Assembly (NCBI RefSeq): GCF_009829925.1
Contig: NZ_SNVJ01000009.1
Location: 124,001 to 188,000 of the forward strand
DNA length: 64,000 nt
Direction of reading: 5' to 3'
From: Teichococcus coralli
Lineage (GTDB): Bacteria; Pseudomonadota; Alphaproteobacteria; Acetobacterales; Acetobacteraceae
This document shows, piece by piece, positions 37,576 through 44,879 of the stretch (positions are counted from its first letter, which is position 1; each line of letters starts with the position of its first letter). The translations under genes were made by a program, and so were the position numbers. The notes under the pieces were generated by a model that was not told the origin of the DNA, ran no database searches, and saw only the letters and a list, made by a program, of their open reading frames with translations.

Positions 37576-37640
37576 TTGAGAGGGGCCTTGCCCCTCTCAA
37601 ACTCTCCCCACCAAGAACCTGAGGTTCTTGGATCTCCCAT
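37576..37640. repeat. Dispersed double-hairpin element, family A (copy 2)
   Basis: TTGAGAGGGGC-CTT-GCCCCTCTCAA (37576-37600, perfect 11-bp stem) and the palindrome CCAAGAACCT/AGGTTCTTGG (37611-37631) match the element at 12829-12892 in inverted orientation, including the intervening ctctcccc and the flanking gatctccca. It sits in the 126-bp gap between cobW and cobN. Confidence 0.85.
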
Positions 37641-37656
37641 CCGGCGGCGGGGGGGT

Positions 37657-37679
37657 CCAGGGGGAGTGGCGCCCCCTGG
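37657..37679. terminator. Hairpin directly after cobW
   Basis: CCAGGGGG-AGTGGCG-CCCCCTGG is a perfect 8-bp stem 6 bp beyond the cobW stop codon. Together with the family A element it places three hairpins between cobW and cobN, which could attenuate cobN expression. Confidence 0.5.
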
Positions 37680-37685
37680 CCGGCC

Positions 37686-38717
37686 CTACCCCAGGATGGC
37701 GCGCGCGACGGCCTCGCGATCCATCCCTTGCTGCCCGATCACCACGAGATGCCCCTGGCGGTCGTCGGTCCAGGGCCGGTCGAAGTGGTGGCGGAAGCGG
37801 CGGCCGACGCCCTGCACGGCCAGCCGCATCGGCTTGTCCTTCAGGCGGATGAAGCCCTTGATGCGCAGCACGTCATGCATCGCGGCGACGTCCGGCAGGC
37901 GGGCCAGCAGGGCGTCGGGCGTGTCGTAGTCCGGCAGGGGCAGGACGAAGCTGTCGAAGTCGTCGTGCTCGTGCGCGCCGTCCTCGGCGTCGTGATGCGA
38001 GGGGCGGGCGGCGAGGTCGTCCTCGGCGGCGGCGTCAAGGCCGAGCAGCACGGCCGGCTCCAGCGCGCCCTCGCGCGCCGGCACCACCTTCACGGCGCGC
38101 GGGAGGCGGGCGGCGATCTCGGCGCGGAGCGCCGCGAGGGTGGCCTCGTCCAGCAAATCGGCCTTGTTCAGCACCACCAGGTCGGCGGCATTGAGCTGGT
38201 CCTCATAGACCTCGGCCAGCGGGTTGTCGTGGTCGAGCGACGGGTCGGCGGCGCGCTGGGCGGCGACGGCCTCCGGATCGTCGGCGAAGCGGCCCTCGGC
38301 GACGGCGGGGGCATCCACCACCGTCACCACGCCATCCACCGTGACGCGGGAGCGGATGGCGGGCCAGTTGAAGGCCTTGATCAGCGGCTTCGGCAAGGCG
38401 AGGCCGGAGGTCTCGATCAGGATGTGCCCGGGCGGCTCGGGGCGGTCGAGCAGGGCCTGCATGGTGGGGATGAAGTCGTCCGCCACGGTGCAGCAGAGGC
38501 AGCCATTGGCGAGTTCCACGATGTTCTCGGCCTCGCAGCCCGGGATGCCGCAGTCCTTCAGCGTCTCGCCATCCACGCCGAGGGCGCCGAACTCGTTGAC
38601 GATGATGGCGATGCGGCGGCCGTTGGCGTGCTGCATCAGATGGCGCACCAGCGTCGTCTTCCCGGCACCCAGGAAGCCGGTGACGATGGTGGCGGGCACC
38701 TTGTCGAGCGTGGTCAT
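37686..38717 (-). CDS. cobW: Cobalamin biosynthesis GTPase CobW
   Basis: CobW is a G3E-family GTPase metallochaperone believed to deliver Co2+ for corrin metallation. The 343-residue protein has Walker A TIVTGFLGAGKTTLVRHLM (residues about 11-29), the metal-site GCLCC motif (residues 72-76), LIETSGLALPKPLIKAFNWP, LVVLNKADLLDE and a His/Asp/Glu-rich loop (SHHDAEDGAHEHDDFDSF, about residues 240-257). Its start overlaps the DUF1636 gene stop by 4 bases. Downstream lies cobN, the cobalt-inserting subunit it probably serves. Confidence 0.94.
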   Translation of the reverse strand: MTTLDKVPATIVTGFLGAGKTTLVRHLMQHANGRRIAIIVNEFGALGVDGETLKDCGIPGCEAENIVELANGCLCCTVADDFIPTMQALLDRPEPPGHILIETSGLALPKPLIKAFNWPAIRSRVTVDGVVTVVDAPAVAEGRFADDPEAVAAQRAADPSLDHDNPLAEVYEDQLNAADLVVLNKADLLDEATLAALRAEIAARLPRAVKVVPAREGALEPAVLLGLDAAAEDDLAARPSHHDAEDGAHEHDDFDSFVLPLPDYDTPDALLARLPDVAAMHDVLRIKGFIRLKDKPMRLAVQGVGRRFRHHFDRPWTDDRQGHLVVIGQQGMDREAVARAILG

Positions 38718-39124
38718 GCGGCGGTGTCCTTCGGAGGGGCGTCGAGCGCGGGGAGGCGGCCCAGCACCACCTTGCGCAGCGACTCCGGGCGGCGCGAGGG
38801 CAGCACGGCGCCGGAGGCATGCGCGGCGTAGGTGGCGCCATAGGCCAGGAGGTCGTCAGCCAGGTCGGGCGTCAGGTGGCCCAGCAGGTAGGTCCACTTG
38901 CCCGGCGCGGCCATCGCCGCGGTGCAGCCATGGTCGCAGGCGGCGAGGCAGGCGACGGGGTGCAGCTCGACCGGCGGCGTGACATGGCCGGCCAGCGCCG
39001 TGGCCAGGGCGTCGTGCAGCCGGCGGCCGGGCGGGATCTCGCCCTCGGCCAGGGGGTGGCCGGCGCGGCAGGTGGTGCAGACCACCAGGCGCGGCTTCGG
39101 CGCGGGCTCGTTGGACGGCTCCAT
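38714..39124 (-). CDS. DUF1636 family protein (ferredoxin-like, CobW-associated)
   Basis: The 136-residue protein begins with a cysteine pair, VVCTTCRAGHPL, and has a second group, VACLAACDHGCTAAMAAPGK, giving a thioredoxin-like [2Fe-2S] or metal-binding pattern. It continues WTYLLGHLTPDLADDLLAYG. DUF1636 genes are regularly found beside cobW/cobN in alphaproteobacteria, but their biochemical role is unsettled; electron transfer or cobalt handling are reasonable guesses. It is the first gene after the cobalamin riboswitch and is ATGA-coupled to cobW. Confidence 0.85.
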   Translation of the reverse strand: MEPSNEPAPKPRLVVCTTCRAGHPLAEGEIPPGRRLHDALATALAGHVTPPVELHPVACLAACDHGCTAAMAAPGKWTYLLGHLTPDLADDLLAYGATYAAHASGAVLPSRRPESLRKVVLGRLPALDAPPKDTAA

Positions 39125-39268
39125 GCACGCTCCTGCGCCCGGGGGCGCGGTTCGACGCGGGATGCCGACCGCCCGCGCGTCGCCACGCGGGACCGAGGCG
39201 CCGGGGTTGGATGCCCGGCCGCATCGCCGCCCGCCGGGGCACCCCGCCCGGTGGCACGATCCGATGGG

Positions 39269-39447
39269 TGATGGCAGGTCTCCTGGCTCGCGGATCGAAC
39301 GCGGCCCGCCGGCCTTCCCGGAGCGATGCTCCAGTGGCCATGGCGGCGGATCGCTCTCCGCTTACAGTTGCGGGGGCAGCCGCGGCATGGGGTCGGGGAC
39401 CCGGCACCGCATTCCCTTTTCACCTTCCCCACGGGAAAGGACCATCA
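39269..39447 (-). promoter_or_regulatory. Cobalamin riboswitch
   Basis: On the minus strand the conserved blocks occur in canonical order: closing stem P1 (TGATGG at 39447-39442 with CCATCA at 39274-39269), GGGAATGCGGTG, GCTGCCCCCGCAACTGTAA (39380-39362), the B12-box core GGCCACTGG (39339-39331) and AGCCAGGAGACCTGCC (39288-39273). It lies 145 bp upstream of the DUF1636 start and should repress the DUF1636-cobW-cobN-cobG-cobH unit when adenosylcobalamin is plentiful. Confidence 0.95.
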
Positions 39448-39923
39448 GGCGGTTCGTAGGCGGGAGGGAGGCAGGGAGTCAAACCCCGTCTCGCGGCCGC
39501 GGAAGGAAGTTCCACTCTCGCGCACAGCATTGCCGCCCGGATCATGGCAACGCCGAGAAATGCCGGCAGGATCGGACAATCTTTCCATGCGGCAGCATAG
39601 AAACGTTCAGATTCTTTCGCCTGCGGCGAAGCGTAGTTCGCATTCCTATTGCGATAATTTTGTCGGTTGGCTGCGAAACCATCTCCTGCCCGGGATCTTC
39701 ATTTCCCCGACCCCGCGGGGCGGGGGGAACGACTTTCCCTAAGGGGTGGACAATTCCATGCGACTGGTCTAGACCGCACCAGACGTCGTGGCGGCGACAC
39801 AGAATTATGGCCCTTTCAGGGCAATCACCGCAGGGTCCCCTCCAGGCCCGCCAGCGTGTCTGCCGCTCTGAGAATTCACGGAGGTGAAGCCGCGCCATCC
39901 GGCAAGCGGCAGGTCAGAGGACG
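39448..39923. other. Divergent promoter region between riboswitch and proV
   Basis: About 475 bp of lower-GC DNA without a convincing coding frame. It must hold the minus-strand promoter for the riboswitch transcript (upstream of 39447) and the plus-strand promoter for the betaine transporter. AT-rich patches occur at 39590-39670. A perfect GGTCTAGACC palindrome lies at 39766-39775. Confidence 0.5.
39763..39775. promoter_or_regulatory. HutC/GntR-type operator upstream of the betaine transporter
   Basis: ACTGGTCTAGACC contains the perfect palindrome GGTCTAGACC and matches the core of sites bound by HutC-subfamily GntR regulators (for example the DasR-type TGGTCTAGACCA). It lies about 150 bp before the proV ATG. 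No GntR gene is present in the window, so the regulator must be encoded elsewhere. Confidence 0.5.
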
Positions 39924-41159
39924 ATGGAAACAGCTACCCAGACGACGGGCGAGGATGCCCCGGCGCCGGTGAAGATCGCGCTCCGCAACGTCTTCAAGGT
40001 GTTCGGCGACCGGCCCGAGGCGGCCATCCGCATGGTCCATGAGGGCCGCGGCAAGGAGGAGATCCACGCGGCCACCGGCTGCACCCTGGGCGTGAAGGAT
40101 GCGAGCTTCGACATCCGCGCCGGCGAGATCTTCGTCATCATGGGGCTCTCGGGCTCCGGCAAGTCCACCCTGCTGCGCCTGATCAACCGCCTGATCGAGC
40201 CCTCCGCGGGCGAGATCCTGGTGGACGGGCAGGACATCACCCGGATGTCGAAGCGCGAGCTGATCGCGCTGCGCCGGCGGGACATGAGCATGGTGTTCCA
40301 GTCCTTCGCCCTGCTGCCCAACCGCACGGTGCTGGACAATGCCGCCTTCGGCCTGGAGGTGGCGGGCGTGGGCGAGCAGGAGCGGCGCGAGAAGGCGCGA
40401 GCGGCGCTGCAGGCCGTCGGCCTCGGCGCCTATGTGGAGAGCCGGCCGGACCAGCTCTCGGGCGGCATGAAGCAGCGCGTCGGCCTCGCCCGTGCCCTGG
40501 CGAGCGAGCCCACCGTGCTGCTGATGGACGAGGCCTTCTCGGCGCTCGACCCGCTGATCCGCGCCGAGATGCAGGACGAGCTGCTGCGCCTCCAGGCGGA
40601 GCACAGCCGCACCATCGTCTTTGTCAGCCATGACCTCGACGAGGCCATGCGCATCGGCGACCGCATCGCCATCATGCAGCATGGCGAGGTGGTGCAGGTC
40701 GGCACGCCCGACGAGATCGTCAGCAGCCCGGCGAACGACTACGTGCGGTCCTTCTTCCGCAACGTGGACGTCACGCAGGTGTTCCGTGCCGGCGACATCG
40801 CCCGCGAATCGCAGGTGACGCTGATCGAGCGGCGCGGCCTCGCCGTGCCCGCCGCGCTGGAGCGGATGCGGCAGCACGACCGCGACATCGCCATCGTTGT
40901 CGGCCGCGACAAGACCTACCACGGCATGGTCAGCGCCGATTCGCTGGCGCGGGCCGCGCGCAGCGGCGCCGAGGACCCCTATCGCAGGGCAATCCTGGCC
41001 GAGGTGGAGCCGATCGCCGCCGATGAGACGCTGTCCGACGTGATGGGCAAGGTGGCGGAGAGCCCGCACCCCGTGCCGGTGGTGGACGCGGACCGCCGCT
41101 ATGTCGGCGCCATCAGCAAGTCCACGCTGCTGCGGACGCTCGACCGCTCGGGCAACTGA
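39924..41159 (+). CDS. Glycine betaine/proline ABC transporter ATP-binding protein (ProV-like)
   Basis: The 411-residue ATPase drives import of quaternary amines. It shows Walker A VIMGLSGSGKSTLLRLINRL (residues about 71-90), the ABC signature LSGGMKQRVGLARALAS, Walker B VLLMDEAFSALDPL and VSHDLDEAMRIGDRIAIMQH, followed by a C-terminal pair of CBS domains (about residues 290-405) that in ProV/OpuA sense ionic strength or nucleotides. It is the first gene of proV-proW-proX1-proX2. Confidence 0.9.
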   Translation: METATQTTGEDAPAPVKIALRNVFKVFGDRPEAAIRMVHEGRGKEEIHAATGCTLGVKDASFDIRAGEIFVIMGLSGSGKSTLLRLINRLIEPSAGEILVDGQDITRMSKRELIALRRRDMSMVFQSFALLPNRTVLDNAAFGLEVAGVGEQERREKARAALQAVGLGAYVESRPDQLSGGMKQRVGLARALASEPTVLLMDEAFSALDPLIRAEMQDELLRLQAEHSRTIVFVSHDLDEAMRIGDRIAIMQHGEVVQVGTPDEIVSSPANDYVRSFFRNVDVTQVFRAGDIARESQVTLIERRGLAVPAALERMRQHDRDIAIVVGRDKTYHGMVSADSLARAARSGAEDPYRRAILAEVEPIAADETLSDVMGKVAESPHPVPVVDADRRYVGAISKSTLLRTLDRSGN

Positions 41160-41187
41160 GCGCCTCTTCGCCGAAGGAATACGCCCC

Positions 41188-42084
41188 ATGCAGGACTGGA
41201 ACCTGGGCATCGGCGAGGGCGCCGATGCCGTGGTCAACTTTGTGCTCGACCACTTCACCCCGGCGCTGGACGCCATCGCCGCCGGCATCGGCTTCGTCAC
41301 GGACGGCATCCGGGCGGCGCTGACCGGCGTGCCGATGCTCGCCGCCGTTGCCGTCATCGCGCTGCTGGCGCTGTGGCGGGTCGGCTGGAAGTTCGCCGTG
41401 TTTGCCGTCGCCGCGCTGCTGTTGATCGGCGGCATGGGCCTGTGGGAGCGCATGATGGAGACGCTCTCCCTCGTGCTCGCCGCCACGGCCATCGCCATCG
41501 TCATCGGCGTGCCGCTCGGCATCGCCATGGCGCGCAGCAACGGCGTGCAGCTCGTGGCGCGGCCGGCGCTCGACCTGATGCAGACCATGCCGGCCTTCGT
41601 CTACCTGATCCCGGCCGCGATGTTCTTCGGCCTCGGCGCGGTGCCGGGCACCATCGCTACGGTGATCTTCGCCATGCCGCCGGTGGTGCGGCTGACCAAT
41701 CTCGGCATCCGCCAGGTGCACCACGAGTTCATCGAGGCGGGCGAGGCCTTCGGCTGCACGCCGATGCAGCTGCTGCTGAAGGTGCAGATTCCGAACGCGC
41801 TGCCCTCCATCATGGCCGGCATCAACCAGACCATCATGCTGTCGCTCTCGATGGTGGTGATCGCCTCGATGATCGGCGCAGGCGGGCTCGGCAACACCGT
41901 GCTGACGGGCATCCAGCGGCTCGACGTCGGCACCGGCTTCGAGGGCGGCCTCGCGGTGGTGGTGCTGGCGGTGCTGCTGGACCGCATCACCCAGAGCTTC
42001 GGCCAGAAGCGCGCGCCCTCCGGGCTGCGGGCGCTGTTCGCCCGGCGCAACGGCGAGGCCGCGGCGCAGCCCGTCAAGGCCTGA
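41188..42084 (+). CDS. Glycine betaine/proline ABC transporter permease (ProW-like)
   Basis: The 298-residue integral membrane protein has five to seven hydrophobic segments and the permease coupling motif EAGEAFGCTPMQLLLKVQIP followed by NALPSIMAGINQTIMLSLSM. LDLMQTMPAFVYLIPAAMFF is characteristic of ProW/OpuAB. The ATG at 41188 has GAAGGA 8 bases upstream and lies 28 bp after proV. A head-to-head family B terminator pair follows its stop, so the binding-protein genes may be expressed at a different level. Confidence 0.92.
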   Translation: MQDWNLGIGEGADAVVNFVLDHFTPALDAIAAGIGFVTDGIRAALTGVPMLAAVAVIALLALWRVGWKFAVFAVAALLLIGGMGLWERMMETLSLVLAATAIAIVIGVPLGIAMARSNGVQLVARPALDLMQTMPAFVYLIPAAMFFGLGAVPGTIATVIFAMPPVVRLTNLGIRQVHHEFIEAGEAFGCTPMQLLLKVQIPNALPSIMAGINQTIMLSLSMVVIASMIGAGGLGNTVLTGIQRLDVGTGFEGGLAVVVLAVLLDRITQSFGQKRAPSGLRALFARRNGEAAAQPVKA

Positions 42085-42111
42085 TCCTTCATTCCTGCCG
42101 GGCTGAAGGCT

Positions 42112-42191
42112 GGGGGGAATGAATTCCCCCCAGGCCCCCCTTCTTTTTTCTGTCAGAAAGAAGATGGGGGTTCGGGGGAATTCCTTCCCCC
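42112..42191. terminator. Head-to-head family B terminator pair (copies 4 and 5)
   Basis: GGGGGGAAT-GA-ATTCCCCCC (42112-42131) is followed by GGCCCCCC, TTCTTTTTTC and CTGTCAG (42150-42156). From that shared CTGTCAG an inverted copy proceeds through AAAGAAGATGGGGGTTC to the stem GGGGGAA-TTCC-TTCCCCC (42174-42191). The whole reads as a bidirectional intrinsic terminator placed between proW and proX1. Confidence 0.8.
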
Positions 42192-42240
42192 GACCTTTTC
42201 CTGCCCGGCCCGTCACAGGCAAACCCGAAAAGGAAATCCC

Positions 42241-43116
42241 ATGCTGCTCAAGAAGCGCGAGCTCTTCGGCCTCACCGCCGGCCTGGCGATGGGCCTCACC
42301 GCCGGCACTGCGCGCGCGCAGTCCGGCGAGCCGATCAAGCTGGGCTTCGCCCCCTGGGCCGACGCCGAGTTCATCACCCGCCTCGCCGCCAAGCTGATCG
42401 AGGACCGGCTGGAGACGGAGGTCGAGCTGGTGCAGACCGACGTGGCGCCGCTCTACCAGGGCCTCACCCGCGGCGACGTGGACGCCATGCTGATGTGCTG
42501 GCTGCCGCAGACCCATGCCGACTACTGGAAGCGCGTGCAGGGCAAGGTGGAGCGCCTCGGCGTGCTCTACAGCGGCGCCCGTCTGGGCTGGGTGGTGCCG
42601 AAGTATGTGCCGGATGCCGAGCTCGCCTCGATCGCCGACCTGACGAAGCCGGAGGTGCGCGAGAAGCTGAACGGGCGCATCCAGGGCATTGAGCCGGGTG
42701 CCGGCCTGACGCGCCTGTCGCACAAGGCGCTGAAGGAATACGGCCTGGACGACTACACGCTGCAGGAGTCCAGCGAGGCTGCCATGCTCAGCATGGTGGA
42801 CCGCGCCATGCGGCAGGAGAAGTGGGTGGTGGCCACTGCCTGGAGCCCGCACTGGATGTTCGGCAAGTACGACCTGCGCTACCTGGCCGACCCGAAGGGC
42901 GCGCTGGGCGGCGAGGAGGAGGTCATCGCCCTGGGGCGCCCGAAGCTGAAGGAGGAGCGCCCGGAGGTGGCCGCCTTCCTTTCGCGCCTCAACATGCCGC
43001 TCAGCGAGCTGGAGAAGGCGATGCTGAAGGCGCAGCAGGAGAGCGCCGACGCGGCGGTGGCCGACTACATCGGCAACCACAAGGACCGCGTGAAGAGCTG
43101 GTTCGCGCAGAGCTGA
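42241..43116 (+). CDS. Glycine betaine ABC transporter substrate-binding protein (ProX-like), copy 1
   Basis: The 291-residue protein has a signal peptide (MLLKKRELFGLTAGLAMGLT, cleavage near ARA-QSG) and an OpuAC fold: IKLGFAPWADAEFITRLAAK, LVQTDVAPLYQGLTRGDVDA, MLMCWLPQTHADYWKRVQGK, IEPGAGLTRLSHKALKEYGL and WVVATAWSPHWMFGKYDLRY. The Trp residues in CWLP and WSPHWMF are of the kind that form aromatic cages for quaternary ammonium ligands. It is closely related to the next gene. Confidence 0.9.
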   Translation: MLLKKRELFGLTAGLAMGLTAGTARAQSGEPIKLGFAPWADAEFITRLAAKLIEDRLETEVELVQTDVAPLYQGLTRGDVDAMLMCWLPQTHADYWKRVQGKVERLGVLYSGARLGWVVPKYVPDAELASIADLTKPEVREKLNGRIQGIEPGAGLTRLSHKALKEYGLDDYTLQESSEAAMLSMVDRAMRQEKWVVATAWSPHWMFGKYDLRYLADPKGALGGEEEVIALGRPKLKEERPEVAAFLSRLNMPLSELEKAMLKAQQESADAAVADYIGNHKDRVKSWFAQS

Positions 43117-43134
43117 TCCCGGCCGTTCCGGAAA

Positions 43135-43161
43135 GGGCCGGGGAGGCACGCTCCCCGGCCC
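43135..43161. terminator. Hairpin after proX1
   Basis: GGGCCGGGGAG-GCACG-CTCCCCGGCCC is a perfect 11-bp stem 18 bp after the stop codon. The rest of the 258-bp gap before proX2 shows no coding frame, only GC-rich leader sequence and CCAGGAGTCTCC as ribosome-binding region. Confidence 0.65.
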
Positions 43162-43374
43162 GTTCGCGGCGGCACGCGGCTGCCGCCTGAAGCGCGCGCC
43201 GCGTGCCGGGGGCGTTGAGAATCCCTTCCGCCTCCTCCCGCGCTTCGCCGCCCGACCGAGGGGCGGCCGCATCCTCCCCGTCGCATGGGGCGCGCCTCCG
43301 GGCGGCCCGCCGCGCGCATGCCTGCCGGCCGGACCACCTCCAGGCGTGGCCCCGTCCCTTCACCAGGAGTCTCC

Positions 43375-44250
43375 ATGCTGCTCAACAAGCGCCAGATCCT
43401 CGGCCTCACCGCCGGCCTCGCCACCACGCTCGCCTCCGGCACCCTCCAGGCGCGGCCGGACAGCCCCATCAAGCTGGGCTATGCGCCCTGGACGGATGCC
43501 GAGTTCATCACGAAGCTGGCGGCGAAGCTGATCGAGGACCGCCTGGGCACACCGGTCAGGCTGGTGCAGACCGACGTGGCGCCACTCTACCAGGGCGTCA
43601 TGCGCGGGGACCTGGACGCCGTGCTGATGTGCTGGCTGCCCAAGACCCACCGGGACTACTGGAAGCGCGCCGAGGGCAAGGTCGAGAAGCTTGGCCAGAT
43701 CTACACCGGACGGATGGGGCTGGTGGTGCCGGCCTATGTGCCGCGGAGCGAGGTGGCCGCCATCCCCGACCTGGCGAAGCCGGCGGTGCGCGACCGGATG
43801 GACGGCCGCATCCAGACCATCGAGCCCGGCGCGGGCATGACCCGGCTCGTGCATGAGACCGTGAAGGCCTATGGGCTGGACTACCGCGTGCAGGAATCCG
43901 GCGAGGCCGGGATGCTGGCGATGCTTCAGCGCGCGATCCGCGGCGGGGACTGGATCGTCTACTCCGGCTGGAACCCGCACTGGATGTTCAACAAGTTCGA
44001 GCTCCGCTACCTCGACGATCCCCGGCTGGCCATGGGCGAGGAGGAGCGGATCCTCGGTGCCGGGCGGCTTGGCCTGCACGAGGAGCGCCCGGAGGTGGCC
44101 GCCTTCCTTTCGCGCCTGCGCATGCCGCTCGAGGAGCTGGAGAAGGCGATGCTGAAGGTGCGGGAGGAGAATGCGGAAGCGGCGGTTGCGGACTACATCG
44201 CCACCCACCGCGAGCGGGTTGCCGGCTGGCTGGGCGGCGCCGCCGGCTGA
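43375..44250 (+). CDS. Glycine betaine ABC transporter substrate-binding protein (ProX-like), copy 2
   Basis: This second 291-residue binding protein parallels copy 1 residue for residue: MLLNKRQILGLTAGLATTLA, IKLGYAPWTDAEFITKLAAK, VQTDVAPLYQGVMRGDLDAV, MCWLPKTHRDYWKRAEGKVE, and YSGWNPHWMFNKFELRYLDD. Equal length and shared motifs show a tandem duplication, now diverged. The pair could bind different ligands (for example betaine and choline or a sulfonium analogue) and share one permease. CAGGAG lies 6 bases upstream of the ATG. Confidence 0.9.
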   Translation: MLLNKRQILGLTAGLATTLASGTLQARPDSPIKLGYAPWTDAEFITKLAAKLIEDRLGTPVRLVQTDVAPLYQGVMRGDLDAVLMCWLPKTHRDYWKRAEGKVEKLGQIYTGRMGLVVPAYVPRSEVAAIPDLAKPAVRDRMDGRIQTIEPGAGMTRLVHETVKAYGLDYRVQESGEAGMLAMLQRAIRGGDWIVYSGWNPHWMFNKFELRYLDDPRLAMGEEERILGAGRLGLHEERPEVAAFLSRLRMPLEELEKAMLKVREENAEAAVADYIATHRERVAGWLGGAAG

Positions 44251-44369
44251 AGCCTGCGCGCGGCGCGATCGGAAGAGGGGGGGGCGGCGTCGTGCCGCCC
44301 CCTTCGTGCATCGGCGCCGCGCACCCCGGCTTTGGCGCTCCGGGGAAAATCGGCTAACCCGGTCCGGTC

Positions 44370-44879
44370 ATGCCCTTCACGCTTGTTCTTGGCGGCGCCC
44401 GGTCGGGCAAGTCGCGTCACGCCGAGGCGCTGATCGCCCGCCACCCCGCGCCCTGGGCCTATGTCGCCACCGCCGAGGCCTGGGACGACGAGATGCGCGA
44501 CCGCATTGCCGCCCATCAGGCGCGGCGCGGCGCGGATTGGCGGACCCTCCATGCGCCGCTCGACCTCGCCGCCGCCCTGGGCGCGGCGGAGGCGCGCCCG
44601 GCGCTGGTGGACTGCCTGACGCTCTGGCTGACCAACCTGATGCTCGGCGGGCATGACGTCGTGGCCGCCACGGCGGCGCTGGAGGCGGCGCTGGATGCGC
44701 GCGCCGCACCCACCGTGCTGGTGGCCAACGAGGTGGGGCTCGGCATCGTGCCGGAGAACGCGCTGGCGCGGCGCTTCCGCGATGCCGCCGGCGTGCTCAA
44801 CCAGCGGCTGGCGGCGCGGGCGGCCACGGTGCATTTCATTGCCGCCGGCCTGCCGCTGGTGCTGAAGGGGGAGTCATGA
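44370..44879 (+). CDS. cobP: Adenosylcobinamide kinase/adenosylcobinamide-phosphate guanylyltransferase
   Basis: CobP (CobU in enterics) phosphorylates adenosylcobinamide and then guanylylates it. The 169-residue protein has the P-loop LVLGGARSGKSRHAEALIAR, WAYVATAEAWDDEMRDRIAA with HQARR, LVDCLTLWLTNLM, and VLVANEVGLGIVPENALARR followed by FRDAAGVLNQRLAARA. Length is typical. The stop overlaps the cobO start (ATGA). Confidence 0.95.
   Translation: MPFTLVLGGARSGKSRHAEALIARHPAPWAYVATAEAWDDEMRDRIAAHQARRGADWRTLHAPLDLAAALGAAEARPALVDCLTLWLTNLMLGGHDVVAATAALEAALDARAAPTVLVANEVGLGIVPENALARRFRDAAGVLNQRLAARAATVHFIAAGLPLVLKGES

Noticed and set aside
37560..37640. N-terminal extension of CobN starting at ATG 37640
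   Set aside because: The extra 27 codons are the family A repeat; the same peptide arises from copy 1 at 12.8 kb, and TTG 37559 has a proper Shine-Dalgarno.
44251..44369. A second cobalamin riboswitch before cobP
   Set aside because: The 119-bp gap has none of the B12-box or GCTGCCCCCGCAACTG-type blocks.
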